Below are positions 25,576 through 33,494 of a stretch of 64,000 bases of DNA, piece after piece (position 1 is the first letter of the stretch; the number at the start of each line of letters is the position of its first letter). A program made the position numbers and the translations under genes. The notes beneath the pieces were generated by a model. The model was given only the letters and a program-made list of their open reading frames with translations. It ran no database searches and was not told where the DNA came from. The stretch comes from Cellulomonas sp. Leaf395 (GTDB taxonomy: Bacteria; Actinomycetota; Actinomycetes; Actinomycetales; Cellulomonadaceae), in contig NZ_LMQI01000005.1 of the NCBI RefSeq assembly GCF_001424125.1, positions 186,001 through 250,000 on the forward strand. The letters run 5' to 3'.

Positions 25576-26577
25576 TCAGCGGGCGAGCAGGCTCGCCGCC
25601 TCCTGGCGGGACGTCGTCGGCTCGGCGAAGTGGGCCAGGGCCTCCGGGATCGGGCGGCCGTACCGGCGCATCGCCTGTCCCCACAGGCGTCCGGCGCGGT
25701 ACGACGAACGCACCAGCGGACCCGACATGACGCCGAGGAACCCGAGGCGCTCGGCCTCCTGGGACAGCTCGACGAACTCCTCCGGGCGCACCCAGCGCGA
25801 CACCGGGTGGTGGCGCACGGACGGGCGAAGGTACTGCGTGATCGTGATGAGGTCGCAGCCGGCCTCGTGCAGCTGGCCCAGGGCCTCGACGACCTCCTCG
25901 GTGGTCTCGCCCATGCCGAGGATGAGGTTGGACTTGGTGACGAGCCCCGCCTCGTGCGCGCGAGTGATCACCGAGAGAGACCGGTCGTAACGGAAACCGG
26001 GGCGGATCGTCTTGAAGATGCGGGGGACGGTCTCGAGGTTGTGGGCCAGGACCTCGGGCTGCGACGAGAAGACCTCGTCCAGCAGCTCGGGGGTGGCGTT
26101 GAAGTCGGGGATGAGCAGCTCGACACCGGTGCCCGGGTTGACCGCGTGGATCTGGCGGACCGTCTCGGCGTAGAGCCAGGCGCCGCCGTCGGGCAGGTCG
26201 TCGCGGGCCACGCCGGTCACGGTCGAGTACTTCAGGCCCATCGCCTGCACGGACGCGGCGACCCGGCGAGGCTCGTCGGCGTCGAAGTCGGCAGGCTTGC
26301 CCGTGTCGATCTGGCAGAAGTCGCAGCGCCGCGTGCACTGGTCGCCGCCGATGAGGAACGTCGCCTCGCGGTCTTCCCAGCACTCGAAGATGTTGGGGCA
26401 ACCGGCTTCCTCGCACACCGTGTTCAGACCCTCGCGCTTCACCAGGCCCTTCAGCTCGGTGTACTCGGGACCCATAGTGGCGCGCGTGCGGATCCACTCG
26501 GGCTTGCGTTCGATGGGGGTCTCGGAGTTGCGCGCCTCGATGCGGAGCATGCGTCGGCCATCGGCTGCGATCGTCAC
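25576..26577 (-). CDS. lipA: Lipoyl synthase (radical SAM)
   Basis: A 333-residue enzyme inserting two sulfurs into protein-bound octanoyl groups. It has both cluster motifs: the auxiliary [13 protein letters not shown] and the radical-SAM CTRRCDFC, plus [15 protein letters not shown] and the C-terminal RSSYRAG. The GTG start is fixed by a leaderless -10 box (TAGTCT at 26585-26590) whose expected transcription start is the adjacent base. That box is overlapped by a DtxR/IdeR-like sequence. It follows lipB by 52 bases and supplies the lipoyl groups used by SucB in this window. Confidence 0.97.
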   Translation of the reverse strand: MTIAADGRRMLRIEARNSETPIERKPEWIRTRATMGPEYTELKGLVKREGLNTVCEEAGCPNIFECWEDREATFLIGGDQCTRRCDFCQIDTGKPADFDADEPRRVAASVQAMGLKYSTVTGVARDDLPDGGAWLYAETVRQIHAVNPGTGVELLIPDFNATPELLDEVFSSQPEVLAHNLETVPRIFKTIRPGFRYDRSLSVITRAHEAGLVTKSNLILGMGETTEEVVEALGQLHEAGCDLITITQYLRPSVRHHPVSRWVRPEEFVELSQEAERLGFLGVMSGPLVRSSYRAGRLWGQAMRRYGRPIPEALAHFAEPTTSRQEAASLLAR

Positions 26578-26580
26578 GCT

Positions 26581-26593
26581 GGTCAGACTAACC
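26581..26593. promoter_or_regulatory. DtxR/IdeR-like box over the lipA promoter
   Basis: GGTCAGACTAACC matches the IdeR core GGTTAGGCTAACC at 11 of 13 positions and overlaps the -10 box of the leaderless lipA promoter. LipA needs two 4Fe-4S clusters, so iron control is plausible; the match is partly fixed by the -10 sequence itself. Confidence 0.4.
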
Positions 26594-26628
26594 CGCCGTC
26601 GAGGCGGCGGCTGCGGGGGAGTCGCGCG

Positions 26629-27294
26629 TCACACCGGGGCGACGGCGGGGCGCGCGTCGAGGATCGGCGCCAGGGACTCGACGAGGTGCCCGCGCACGAG
26701 GGGGAGGACCTCCGAGATCGTGACCCGCCGGCCCGTCTCGACGGACAGCGAGGTCACGTCGGCATCCTCGATCCCGCACGGCACGATGCGGTCGAACGCC
26801 GTCAGGTCCGGCTCGCAGTTCAGCGCGAACCCGTGCATCGTGACCCCGCGGGACACACGCACGCCGATCGCGGCGACCTTGCGCTCACGACGCGTGTCGT
26901 CGGCGGCGAGCCACACCCCGCTGCGCCCGTCGACGCGGATGGCGGTCAGACCGAGGTCCGCGCACGTCCGGATGAGGGCCTCCTCGAGGGCGCGCACGTA
27001 GCGGACCACGTCGATGGGTGTGGCCAGCTTCACGATGGGGTAGCCGACGAGCTGACCGGGCCCGTGCCACGTGATGCGACCACCCCGGTCCACGTCCGTG
27101 ACGGGGGTGCCGTCGACCGGGCGGTCCCACGACGCCGTGCGCTTGCCGGCCGTGTAGACGTCCTCGTGCTCGCACAGCAGGACGACGTCCTCACGGGTCC
27201 CGTCGGCGACCTCCGCGAGCACCTCGCGCTGCAGCTGCCAGGTGGGCTCGTAAGGGAGCAGGCGGGTTCCGAGGTCCAGCTCGACGAACTGCAT
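26629..27294 (-). CDS. lipB: Octanoyl-ACP:protein N-octanoyltransferase
   Basis: A 221-residue Lip[12 protein letters not shown], the [19 protein letters not shown] block, [28 protein letters not shown] with the catalytic Lys, and [13 protein letters not shown] with the acyl-accepting Cys are all present. It transfers octanoate from ACP to lipoyl domains before LipA acts. The ATG is fixed by a leaderless promoter (-10 TAGCCT, 27302-27307) lying inside the last codons of the upstream marR gene. The sequence around it is nearly identical to that before lipA. Confidence 0.96.
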   Translation of the reverse strand: MQFVELDLGTRLLPYEPTWQLQREVLAEVADGTREDVVLLCEHEDVYTAGKRTASWDRPVDGTPVTDVDRGGRITWHGPGQLVGYPIVKLATPIDVVRYVRALEEALIRTCADLGLTAIRVDGRSGVWLAADDTRRERKVAAIGVRVSRGVTMHGFALNCEPDLTAFDRIVPCGIEDADVTSLSVETGRRVTISEVLPLVRGHLVESLAPILDARPAVAPV

Positions 27295-27297
27295 GCC

Positions 27298-27310
27298 GGT
27301 CAGGCTAACC
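27298..27310. promoter_or_regulatory. DtxR/IdeR-like box over the lipB promoter
   Basis: GGTCAGGCTAACC matches the IdeR core GGTTAGGCTAACC at 12 of 13 positions. It covers the -10 box of lipB and the stop codon of marR. Together with the lipA copy it suggests iron-responsive control of lipoate synthesis. Confidence 0.48.
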
Positions 27311-27794
27311 CGTGACGCTGACCGTCGGTCGAGGGGTCGTCGGGTCGGGCGACGATGACGAGGAGACGACGCAGCTGCTCGGCCTGCTCCGTCGTCAGGT
27401 CGCGCGTCACCAGGTTCTCCGCAAGCTCGCGGTCCGACGCCACCACGAACGCACCGCGACCGGCGTCGGTGATCGCGATGACGTGCCGGCGGCGGTCGTC
27501 GTCGTGAGGCGTGCGTGTGATGTACCCGGTGCGCTCCATCCGGGCCAGGACGCGGCTCATGGTCTGCTCGGTGACACCGCACGCCGTCGCCAGCTCGCGC
27601 TGTGACATCGGGGCCCGCAGAAGGTGTGCCAGCACGGACAGGCTCGCGTGGTTGAGGTCCCAGGTGGCCAGGTGCGCGTTCCAGTCTCGCTCGACGCGGC
27701 GGGCGGCCGAGGACAGCAGCCGACCGATCGGCCACTGCGCCGGATCAGGCGAGGCAGGGTCGAGCGTGCGGCTCGGGCTGCTCTCCTGCTCCAT
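27300..27794 (-). CDS. MarR family transcriptional regulator
   Basis: A 164-residue winged-helix protein. The core runs [18 protein letters not shown], the recognition helix region [18 protein letters not shown] and the wing [20 protein letters not shown], all classical MarR. GGAGG lies seven bases before the ATG, deciding it against an upstream ATG. It is divergent from an MMPL exporter gene and shares with it an 18-base palindrome, so it very likely represses both. TATCAT next to the palindrome is a good -10 box for marR. Confidence 0.9.
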   Translation of the reverse strand: MEQESSPSRTLDPASPDPAQWPIGRLLSSAARRVERDWNAHLATWDLNHASLSVLAHLLRAPMSQRELATACGVTEQTMSRVLARMERTGYITRTPHDDDRRRHVIAITDAGRGAFVVASDRELAENLVTRDLTTEQAEQLRRLLVIVARPDDPSTDGQRHGLA

Positions 27795-27832
27795 GCTCCC
27801 GCCTCCATTTGCTGATTCGAGGAACAACCCCA

Positions 27833-30124
27833 ATGATACTCAGCATGCTGAGTAATCGCCGCTCCACCATCCTCCGTGCCGTGCTCGTCGGCCTCTCCCT
27901 GGTCGTGTGGCTCGGCATCGGGTCGGCCGGCGGGATGGCGCAGGGCAAGCTCTCGCAGGTCCAGACGAACGACGCCTCCGCGTTCCTGCCGTCGTCGGCC
28001 GAGTCCACGCGGGCCGCCGAGGAGAGCAAGGCCTTCGTCGACACCGAGACACTACCTGCGCTGGTGGTGCTGCAGCCCGCCGACGGCAGCGACGTCACTC
28101 CCGACCAGCTGGCGGCGGTGCAGGAGTGGGCGGAGGCGGTGCCGGAGCAGGCGCTCCCGCCGGGCAACGAGGGGACCTGGTCCGACTACCTGGTGGGCGA
28201 CGTGGCGGTCGTCCCGTCCGAGGACGGCGAGGCGGTGCTCGTCGTGTACTCGCTGGACGGCGCCAAGGCCGATGAGCTCCTGGCCGACGAGGAGGGCGTC
28301 ACGGAGTCGTTCGTGACGGCCCTGCGTGAGTCGCTGGAGTCCGAGCTGGGCGCCACCGCCACCTCCGCCGGCGAGCTCGGCCTCCAGGCATGGGTGACGG
28401 GTCCCGCAGGCTTCGTCGCGGACCTCGTCACCGCGTTCGGCGGGATCGACGGCGTCCTCCTGCTGGTCGCCCTCGGCGCCGTGCTCCTCATCCTCGTGCT
28501 GGTCTACCGCTCGCCGTTCCTGCCGTTCGTCGTGATCTTCACCGCGGTGTTCGCGCTGTGCCTGGCCGGGCTGGTGATCTACAACCTCGCCGCGAACGGC
28601 ACGCTCGTGCTCAACGGGCAGTCCCAGGGGATCCTGTCGATCCTCGTCGTCGGCGCCTCCGTCGACTACGCGTTGCTGCTCGTCGCGCGCTACCGCGAGG
28701 AGCTCGCCCGCGTCGAGCACCCCGCACAGGCGATGGGGCGAGCCCTGCGGGCGTGCGTCGAGCCCATCGCCGCCAGCGCCGGCACGGTGATCGCCGGCGT
28801 GCTGTGCCTCCTGCTGTCCGATCTCGGCTCCAACCGCAGCCTCGGCCCGGTCGCCGCGATCGGCATCGCGTCCGCCCTGCTCGGTTCGCTCACGCTCCTG
28901 CCCGCGCTGCTGCTCGTCTTCGGCAGGCGTTCGCGCATCCTGTTCTGGCCGCGCGCCCCGCGCCCCGTGCCGGCCGCTGCGGCTGACACCCAGCACCCGC
29001 ACGTCGACACGACGATCGAGCCCGACCCCGCCGACGGGACCGGCCTGTGGCCGCGACTGGCACGGTTCGTCGGCCGCAAGGCCAGGCCGGTCTGGATCGT
29101 CACCGCCCTCGCCCTCGCGGTCGGTGCAGCGTTCCTGCCCACGCTCAACGCGTCCGGGACCAATCAGGTCGACATCTTCCTCACGGACGTCGACGCGGTC
29201 GCGGGTGAGGAGGTCCTGGCCGAGCACTTCCCGGCGGGCGCCGTGCAGCCGGCGATCGTCCTCGTCGACGAGGCGGACGTGGACGCCGTCACGGCCGCGG
29301 CCGAGGGTGTCGACGGCGTGGAGTCCGTGACGCCGTACACCGGTGCTCCGGCAGGCGCCGGTGCTGCGGCCGGTGACGCGCCGCCGATCGTGGTCGACGG
29401 GCGCGTGCGCCTGGACGTCGCCACGACCGCGTCGGCCGACACGCAGGATGCGGTCGACACCGTCGAGGACCTGCGCACGGCCGTCCACGAGGTGAGCCCG
29501 ACAGCGCTCGTCGGTGGCGCCGCTGCTGAGACGCTCGACACCAACCTGGCCAGCGAGCGGGACCTGCGCGTCATCGTCCCCGTCGTGCTGCTGGTCATCG
29601 GGGTGATCCTGATGTTCCTCCTGCGCTCGGTCGTGGCGGCCGGGCTCCTGCTCGCGGCGAACGTGCTCTCGTTCGCGGCAGCGCTGGGAGTCTCTGCGAT
29701 CGTCTTCAACCACGTGTTCGGCTTCGCCGGTGCCGATCCGGTGGTCCCGCTGTTCGCGTTCGTGTTCCTCGTCGCCCTGGGCGTCGACTACTCGATCTTC
29801 CTGATGACCCGCGTCCGCGAGGAGTCGCTCAAGGTCGGGACGCGCGCGGGCGTGGTGCGCGGGCTCGCCGTGACGGGTGGCGTGATCACCTCGGCGGGCG
29901 TCGTGCTGGCCACGACATTCGCCGCGCTCGGCGTCATCCCGTTGCTGTTCCTCGCGCAGATCGCGTTCATCGTCGCGTTCGGCGTCCTGCTGGACACGCT
30001 CGTGGTCCGCAGCCTGCTCGTCCCGGCGCTCGTGCACGACCTCGGACGTCGGACCTGGTGGCCGAGCGCCCTGTCCCGGCACCAGGAGCACGGGCTGCAC
30101 AAGGTCACGCCCGACCTAGAGTGA
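27833..30124 (+). CDS. MMPL family RND-type transporter
   Basis: A 763-residue exporter with two repeats of a membrane helix, a periplasmic domain and a group of five membrane helices. Signature segments are SILVVGASVDYALLLVARYREE and FLVALGVDYSIFLMTRVREE, whose buried Asp-Tyr pairs carry the proton in MMPL pumps. The ligand may be a lipid or drug. Start uncertain: ATG 27833 has GAGGAA eight bases upstream, while ATG 27845 would be leaderless from TTGCTG-n17-AATGAT. The MarR operator lies over the start region, so drug- or lipid-induced derepression is expected. Confidence 0.9.
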   Translation: MILSMLSNRRSTILRAVLVGLSLVVWLGIGSAGGMAQGKLSQVQTNDASAFLPSSAESTRAAEESKAFVDTETLPALVVLQPADGSDVTPDQLAAVQEWAEAVPEQALPPGNEGTWSDYLVGDVAVVPSEDGEAVLVVYSLDGAKADELLADEEGVTESFVTALRESLESELGATATSAGELGLQAWVTGPAGFVADLVTAFGGIDGVLLLVALGAVLLILVLVYRSPFLPFVVIFTAVFALCLAGLVIYNLAANGTLVLNGQSQGILSILVVGASVDYALLLVARYREELARVEHPAQAMGRALRACVEPIAASAGTVIAGVLCLLLSDLGSNRSLGPVAAIGIASALLGSLTLLPALLLVFGRRSRILFWPRAPRPVPAAAADTQHPHVDTTIEPDPADGTGLWPRLARFVGRKARPVWIVTALALAVGAAFLPTLNASGTNQVDIFLTDVDAVAGEEVLAEHFPAGAVQPAIVLVDEADVDAVTAAAEGVDGVESVTPYTGAPAGAGAAAGDAPPIVVDGRVRLDVATTASADTQDAVDTVEDLRTAVHEVSPTALVGGAAAETLDTNLASERDLRVIVPVVLLVIGVILMFLLRSVVAAGLLLAANVLSFAAALGVSAIVFNHVFGFAGADPVVPLFAFVFLVALGVDYSIFLMTRVREESLKVGTRAGVVRGLAVTGGVITSAGVVLATTFAALGVIPLLFLAQIAFIVAFGVLLDTLVVRSLLVPALVHDLGRRTWWPSALSRHQEHGLHKVTPDLE
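27837..27854. promoter_or_regulatory. Palindromic MarR operator
   Basis: TACTCAGCATGCTGAGTA is a perfect 18-base palindrome between the divergent marR and MMPL genes. It touches the TATCAT -10 box of marR and the start region of the exporter, as expected for an autoregulated efflux repressor. Confidence 0.75.
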
Positions 30125-30129
30125 GGCGC

Positions 30130-31155
30130 ATGGAGGCGCTGCGGGTCGGACTGGTCGGGTACGGGGGAGCGGGCCGGGGGATCCACGCGCGCCTGCTGCG
30201 CGAGGCCGGTCAGCGGGTGACGGTCGTGGTCACCCGCAGCCGCGCGCAGCAGGTCGAGGCGGACTGGCCGGGAGCAGTCGTCGTCCCCGACATCGACGGT
30301 CTCCTGGCGCACGCGGACCAGCTCGACCTCGTGGTGATCGCCAGCCCGACCGGCGAGCACGTGGCGCACGTGCTCGCATCGCTCGACGCCGGTCTGCACG
30401 TGCTCGTCGACAAACCGCTGGCCACCACAGCCGACGACGCCGATCTCCTGGCGTCGCACGCCGACGGACGGCTCACCGTGTTCCAGAACCGCCGCTGGGA
30501 CACCGAGCAGCTGACCCTGCTCGAGGTCATCGCGAGCGGACGGCTCGGGACCGTGCACCGGTTCGAACGGCGGTGGGAGAGGTTCCGGCCCGTTCCGCAG
30601 GACCGCTGGAAGGAGAACGACCCCGACTCGGGCGGGCTCCTGCTCGACCTCGGCGCGCACCTCGTCGACTCGGCCGTCCAGCTGTTCGGGCCCGTCGCGC
30701 AGGTGTACGCCGAGCTCCACGCCCGCACCACGCCGGCAGTCGACGACGTGTTCCTCGCGCTCGTCCACGCCGGCAGCGGCGTCGTGAGCCACCTGCAGGC
30801 TGGTGCCGTCGTGGGCGCGCCCGGACCGCGCACGCGGGTGCTCGGCGACGGTGGCGCGTACGTGGTGACCAGCTTCGAGGGGGAGCCGACGCCGTTCGCC
30901 GCGCTGGACGACGCCTACGAGGAGACCCGCCGCCCTGGAGAGCCCGTGCACGAGGGCTGGCTGGTGCGCGGCGCGGACCGGCAGCCTGTGCCGCAGGCCG
31001 CAGGAGGTCACGTCGACCTGTACCGCGCGGTCGTCCGATGGGTCGTCGACGGTGGTCCGCCCCCCGTCGAGCCGGCCGACGCGGCCCGCACCGCCCGTGT
31101 CCTCGACGCCGCGTCGCTGTCCGCCGCCGAGCGCCGGGTGGTCCAGCTGCCCTGA
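30130..31155 (+). CDS. Gfo/Idh/MocA family oxidoreductase
   Basis: A 341-residue NAD(P)-dependent dehydrogenase. The Rossmann start is RVGLVGYGGAGRGIHARLL, followed by VVIASPTGEHVAHVL and the family's HVLVDKPLATT block with the catalytic Lys. The C-terminal half has GGLLLDLGAHLVDSAVQLFG, where the His of DxGxH is present. Substrate (a sugar, inositol or related polyol) is unknown. The ATG is supported by a leaderless -10 box, TAGAGT at 30117-30122, which spans the end of the MMPL gene. Confidence 0.9.
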   Translation: MEALRVGLVGYGGAGRGIHARLLREAGQRVTVVVTRSRAQQVEADWPGAVVVPDIDGLLAHADQLDLVVIASPTGEHVAHVLASLDAGLHVLVDKPLATTADDADLLASHADGRLTVFQNRRWDTEQLTLLEVIASGRLGTVHRFERRWERFRPVPQDRWKENDPDSGGLLLDLGAHLVDSAVQLFGPVAQVYAELHARTTPAVDDVFLALVHAGSGVVSHLQAGAVVGAPGPRTRVLGDGGAYVVTSFEGEPTPFAALDDAYEETRRPGEPVHEGWLVRGADRQPVPQAAGGHVDLYRAVVRWVVDGGPPPVEPADAARTARVLDAASLSAAERRVVQLP

Positions 31156-31210
31156 CCCGGGCTGTGGACGACGGGCGCCGTGCGCGCGCCGACCAGGCTT
31201 GGATGCCCGG

Positions 31211-32491
31211 ATGGACAGGTTCGTCGTGCCGACCGATGTCGAGTCCGCCCTCGCGGGCGCCGGCTTCCGCCCGATCGAGGCCGCCGGAACCGGCTGGCTG
31301 GCCGTGGCGCTCGACGACCCCGACCGACGGCTCGAGATGCACGTGGTCCCCGCGGTCGCCGATGTCGGGACGTCCGAACGCGCCGCCCGGCTGTGCGCGG
31401 TTCGGCACGAGCACCTGCCGCAGGTCCTGGACGTCGTCGAGCTGTCGTCGGGGCGGCTCGGGCTGGTGGTCGAGCACGTCGACGGCCTGTCGCTCGCGCA
31501 GATCCGCGCCGCACGCGCGCCGCTCGCCGACGGCGAGGCGGTCACGGTGGCCATCCCGGCGGCGGGTGCACTCGCGGCGCTGCACGACGCTGGCCTGTCC
31601 CACGGAGCAGTGAGCGAGTCGACGATCGTGGTCCGCCCCGACGGCCGTCCCGTGCTGACCGACCTGCGGGGCGCTCTTGCCGGCGCTCTCGACATCGAGG
31701 GGGACCTGCGCCGTCTGGTCGCCACCGTCCTCGACCAGATGCCCGGAGCGGACGCCCACCTGGTCTCCGACCACGTGGGCGAGGGGAGCCTGCGGGAGGC
31801 GCTCGAGGGGCTGCTGACCGTGCCCGGCCTCGACGCCGACCAACTGGTCGACGCGTGCTACGACGCGACGGGCCCCGAACCGGTCCGGCTCCCCGACGCG
31901 GGCGCACGGGCGTCGTCCGCGCTGACCGCCATGGCTCGCGAGGGCGATCAGGCGCGGGTGCCAGGGGTGACCCGCCGGCAGGACCGGGAGCGACGGCGGA
32001 GCCGCGCTGCGCGGGTCGGTGCGGTCGTGGTGACCGCCGTGGCGGTGCTGGCGTCGGGCGTCGCGGGCTGGCGCCTGCTGGATCACGAGCCTGCACCGTC
32101 CCCGGTGGCCGACGACCCGGTGCAGGCCGCCGTCGAGCTCAGCCGGGTGCGGGCCCAGGTCATCGGGGCCGGCGACGTGTCCCGGCTCGAGACGGTCGAC
32201 ATCGCCGGCGGTCCGGCGTCCGTCGCGGACCTGCAGCTGCTCGCGGGGCTGGACGGCGCGCGGGTCGACGGGCTCGCGGTGGACGTCCAAGATGCCAGGC
32301 TCGTCGAGGACAACGGCAGTCGAGGTGAGACGACGGATGTCGCGGTGACGTCGGTGATGTCCGCCCACTCGCGGGTGCCCGCCGACGGCGGCGCCACGGT
32401 CCCGGTGGCGGCCTCCGAGGCGCGGACCGTCGTGCTCGGCCTGCGGTGGACCGACGGCGGGTGGCGTGTCTGGGACGTCGTCGAGCCGTGA
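31211..32491 (+). CDS. Membrane-anchored pseudokinase
   Basis: A 426-residue protein. Residues 1-230 follow the Ser/Thr kinase fold (RHEHLPQVLDVVELSSGRLGLVVEHVDGLSL, then ALAALHDAGLSHGAVSESTIVV) but the catalytic residues are gone. The strand-3 lysine reads LEMHVV, HRD reads HGA, and DFG reads DLR. A basic juxtamembrane stretch and one helix (about residues 278-295) lead to an exposed C-terminal domain of about 125 residues with no motif I know. A scaffold or cell-envelope regulatory role is likely by analogy with other actinobacterial pseudokinases (inference). Confidence 0.72.
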   Translation: MDRFVVPTDVESALAGAGFRPIEAAGTGWLAVALDDPDRRLEMHVVPAVADVGTSERAARLCAVRHEHLPQVLDVVELSSGRLGLVVEHVDGLSLAQIRAARAPLADGEAVTVAIPAAGALAALHDAGLSHGAVSESTIVVRPDGRPVLTDLRGALAGALDIEGDLRRLVATVLDQMPGADAHLVSDHVGEGSLREALEGLLTVPGLDADQLVDACYDATGPEPVRLPDAGARASSALTAMAREGDQARVPGVTRRQDRERRRSRAARVGAVVVTAVAVLASGVAGWRLLDHEPAPSPVADDPVQAAVELSRVRAQVIGAGDVSRLETVDIAGGPASVADLQLLAGLDGARVDGLAVDVQDARLVEDNGSRGETTDVAVTSVMSAHSRVPADGGATVPVAASEARTVVLGLRWTDGGWRVWDVVEP

Positions 32492-32493
32492 AA

Positions 32494-33384
32494 TCAGTCG
32501 CGCCGCGCGACCCACCGGGCAGCGGTGACGAGGTCCGCGTGGACGGGCTCGAAGCCGCTGGCGTCTAGCACGGCCGGGATCGCACGGATCGACCCGAGCA
32601 CCTCCGACGAGAAGTCACCGAGCACAGCGCGCAGTGCGAACGCGGGCACCGGCACCACCGCGGGCCGGTGCATCGCCCGGGCGAGCGCGGCGACCACCTC
32701 GGCGTTGCGCGCCGGGGCCGTCACGAGGTTGACGGGTCCGTGCACCGGCGCGGTCAGCAGGTGCTCGACTGCCCGGACGTGGTCGAGCAGCGTGATCCAC
32801 GGCCAGAACTGCCGACCTGACCCGAGGCGCCCCCCGACCCCCGCCCGGAGCAGCGGCAGCAGGCGACCGAGTGCACCGCCGCCCTGCCCCAGTACGATGC
32901 CCGTCCGCTGGTGGACCACTCGCACCCCCGCGTCCTGCGCGGGCGCGGTCGCCGCTTCCCAGTGCCGCACGACGTGCGCAAAGAACGTGGTCCCGATCGG
33001 CTCGTCCTCGTCCAGCACGTCGTCCCCGCGGGAGCCGTACGCGCCGATCCCGGACGCCTGGAGCAGCACTCGCGGCCCGTCGTCGAGCGCGGCGAGCGTC
33101 CGCGACAGCAAGCCGGTGGTGTTCAGGCGCGACGAGAGGACCTCGCGCTTGCGGGCCTTCGTGAGCGGCCTGGAGCCGGGATTGACGCCCGCAAGGTTGA
33201 CGACGGCATCGGCGCCGGCCACCGCGTCGGGGTCGAGTCGTCCGGCGTCCGGGTCCCAGGAGATCTGCGCGGTGCCCTGCGCGGGGCCGCGAACCAGGAC
33301 GCGGACGTCATGGCCCCCGCGCCGGAGGTGGGGGACGAGGGCGGACCCGATGAAGCCGTGCGACCCGGCGATGACGACCTGCAT
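32494..33384 (-). CDS. TIGR01777 family NAD(P)-binding epimerase-like protein
   Basis: A 296-residue short-chain-dehydrogenase-like protein of the YfcH/TIGR01777 family: VVIAGSHGFIGSALVPHL nucleotide loop, AVVNLAGVNPGSRPLT, LLQASGIGAYG and VRVVHQRTGIVLGQGGGAL. The biochemical role is unknown. In mycobacteria the same family gene lies beside dlaT/sucB and lipB, as here. A leaderless -10 box (TAGGGT, 33392-33397 on the minus strand) fixes the ATG. It is convergent with the pseudokinase gene with only two bases between. Confidence 0.88.
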   Translation of the reverse strand: MQVVIAGSHGFIGSALVPHLRRGGHDVRVLVRGPAQGTAQISWDPDAGRLDPDAVAGADAVVNLAGVNPGSRPLTKARKREVLSSRLNTTGLLSRTLAALDDGPRVLLQASGIGAYGSRGDDVLDEDEPIGTTFFAHVVRHWEAATAPAQDAGVRVVHQRTGIVLGQGGGALGRLLPLLRAGVGGRLGSGRQFWPWITLLDHVRAVEHLLTAPVHGPVNLVTAPARNAEVVAALARAMHRPAVVPVPAFALRAVLGDFSSEVLGSIRAIPAVLDASGFEPVHADLVTAARWVARRD

Positions 33385-33440
33385 GGCGCTCACCCTACGG
33401 TCCGTCCTCGTCGCCGGCCCGGCGGGACCGGACGCACGAC

Positions 33441-33469
33441 GACCCGGTCTCCTCGTCGGGGACCGGGTC
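33441..33469 (-). terminator. Terminator of the sucB gene
   Basis: GACCCGGTC and GACCGGGTC form a perfect 9-bp stem with an 11-base loop, extended on both sides by GCACGA/TCGTGgTGC pairing. It lies 26 bases past the sucB stop. Confidence 0.65.
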
Positions 33470-33494
33470 ATCGTGGTGCGTCAGGTGCTGCGGG

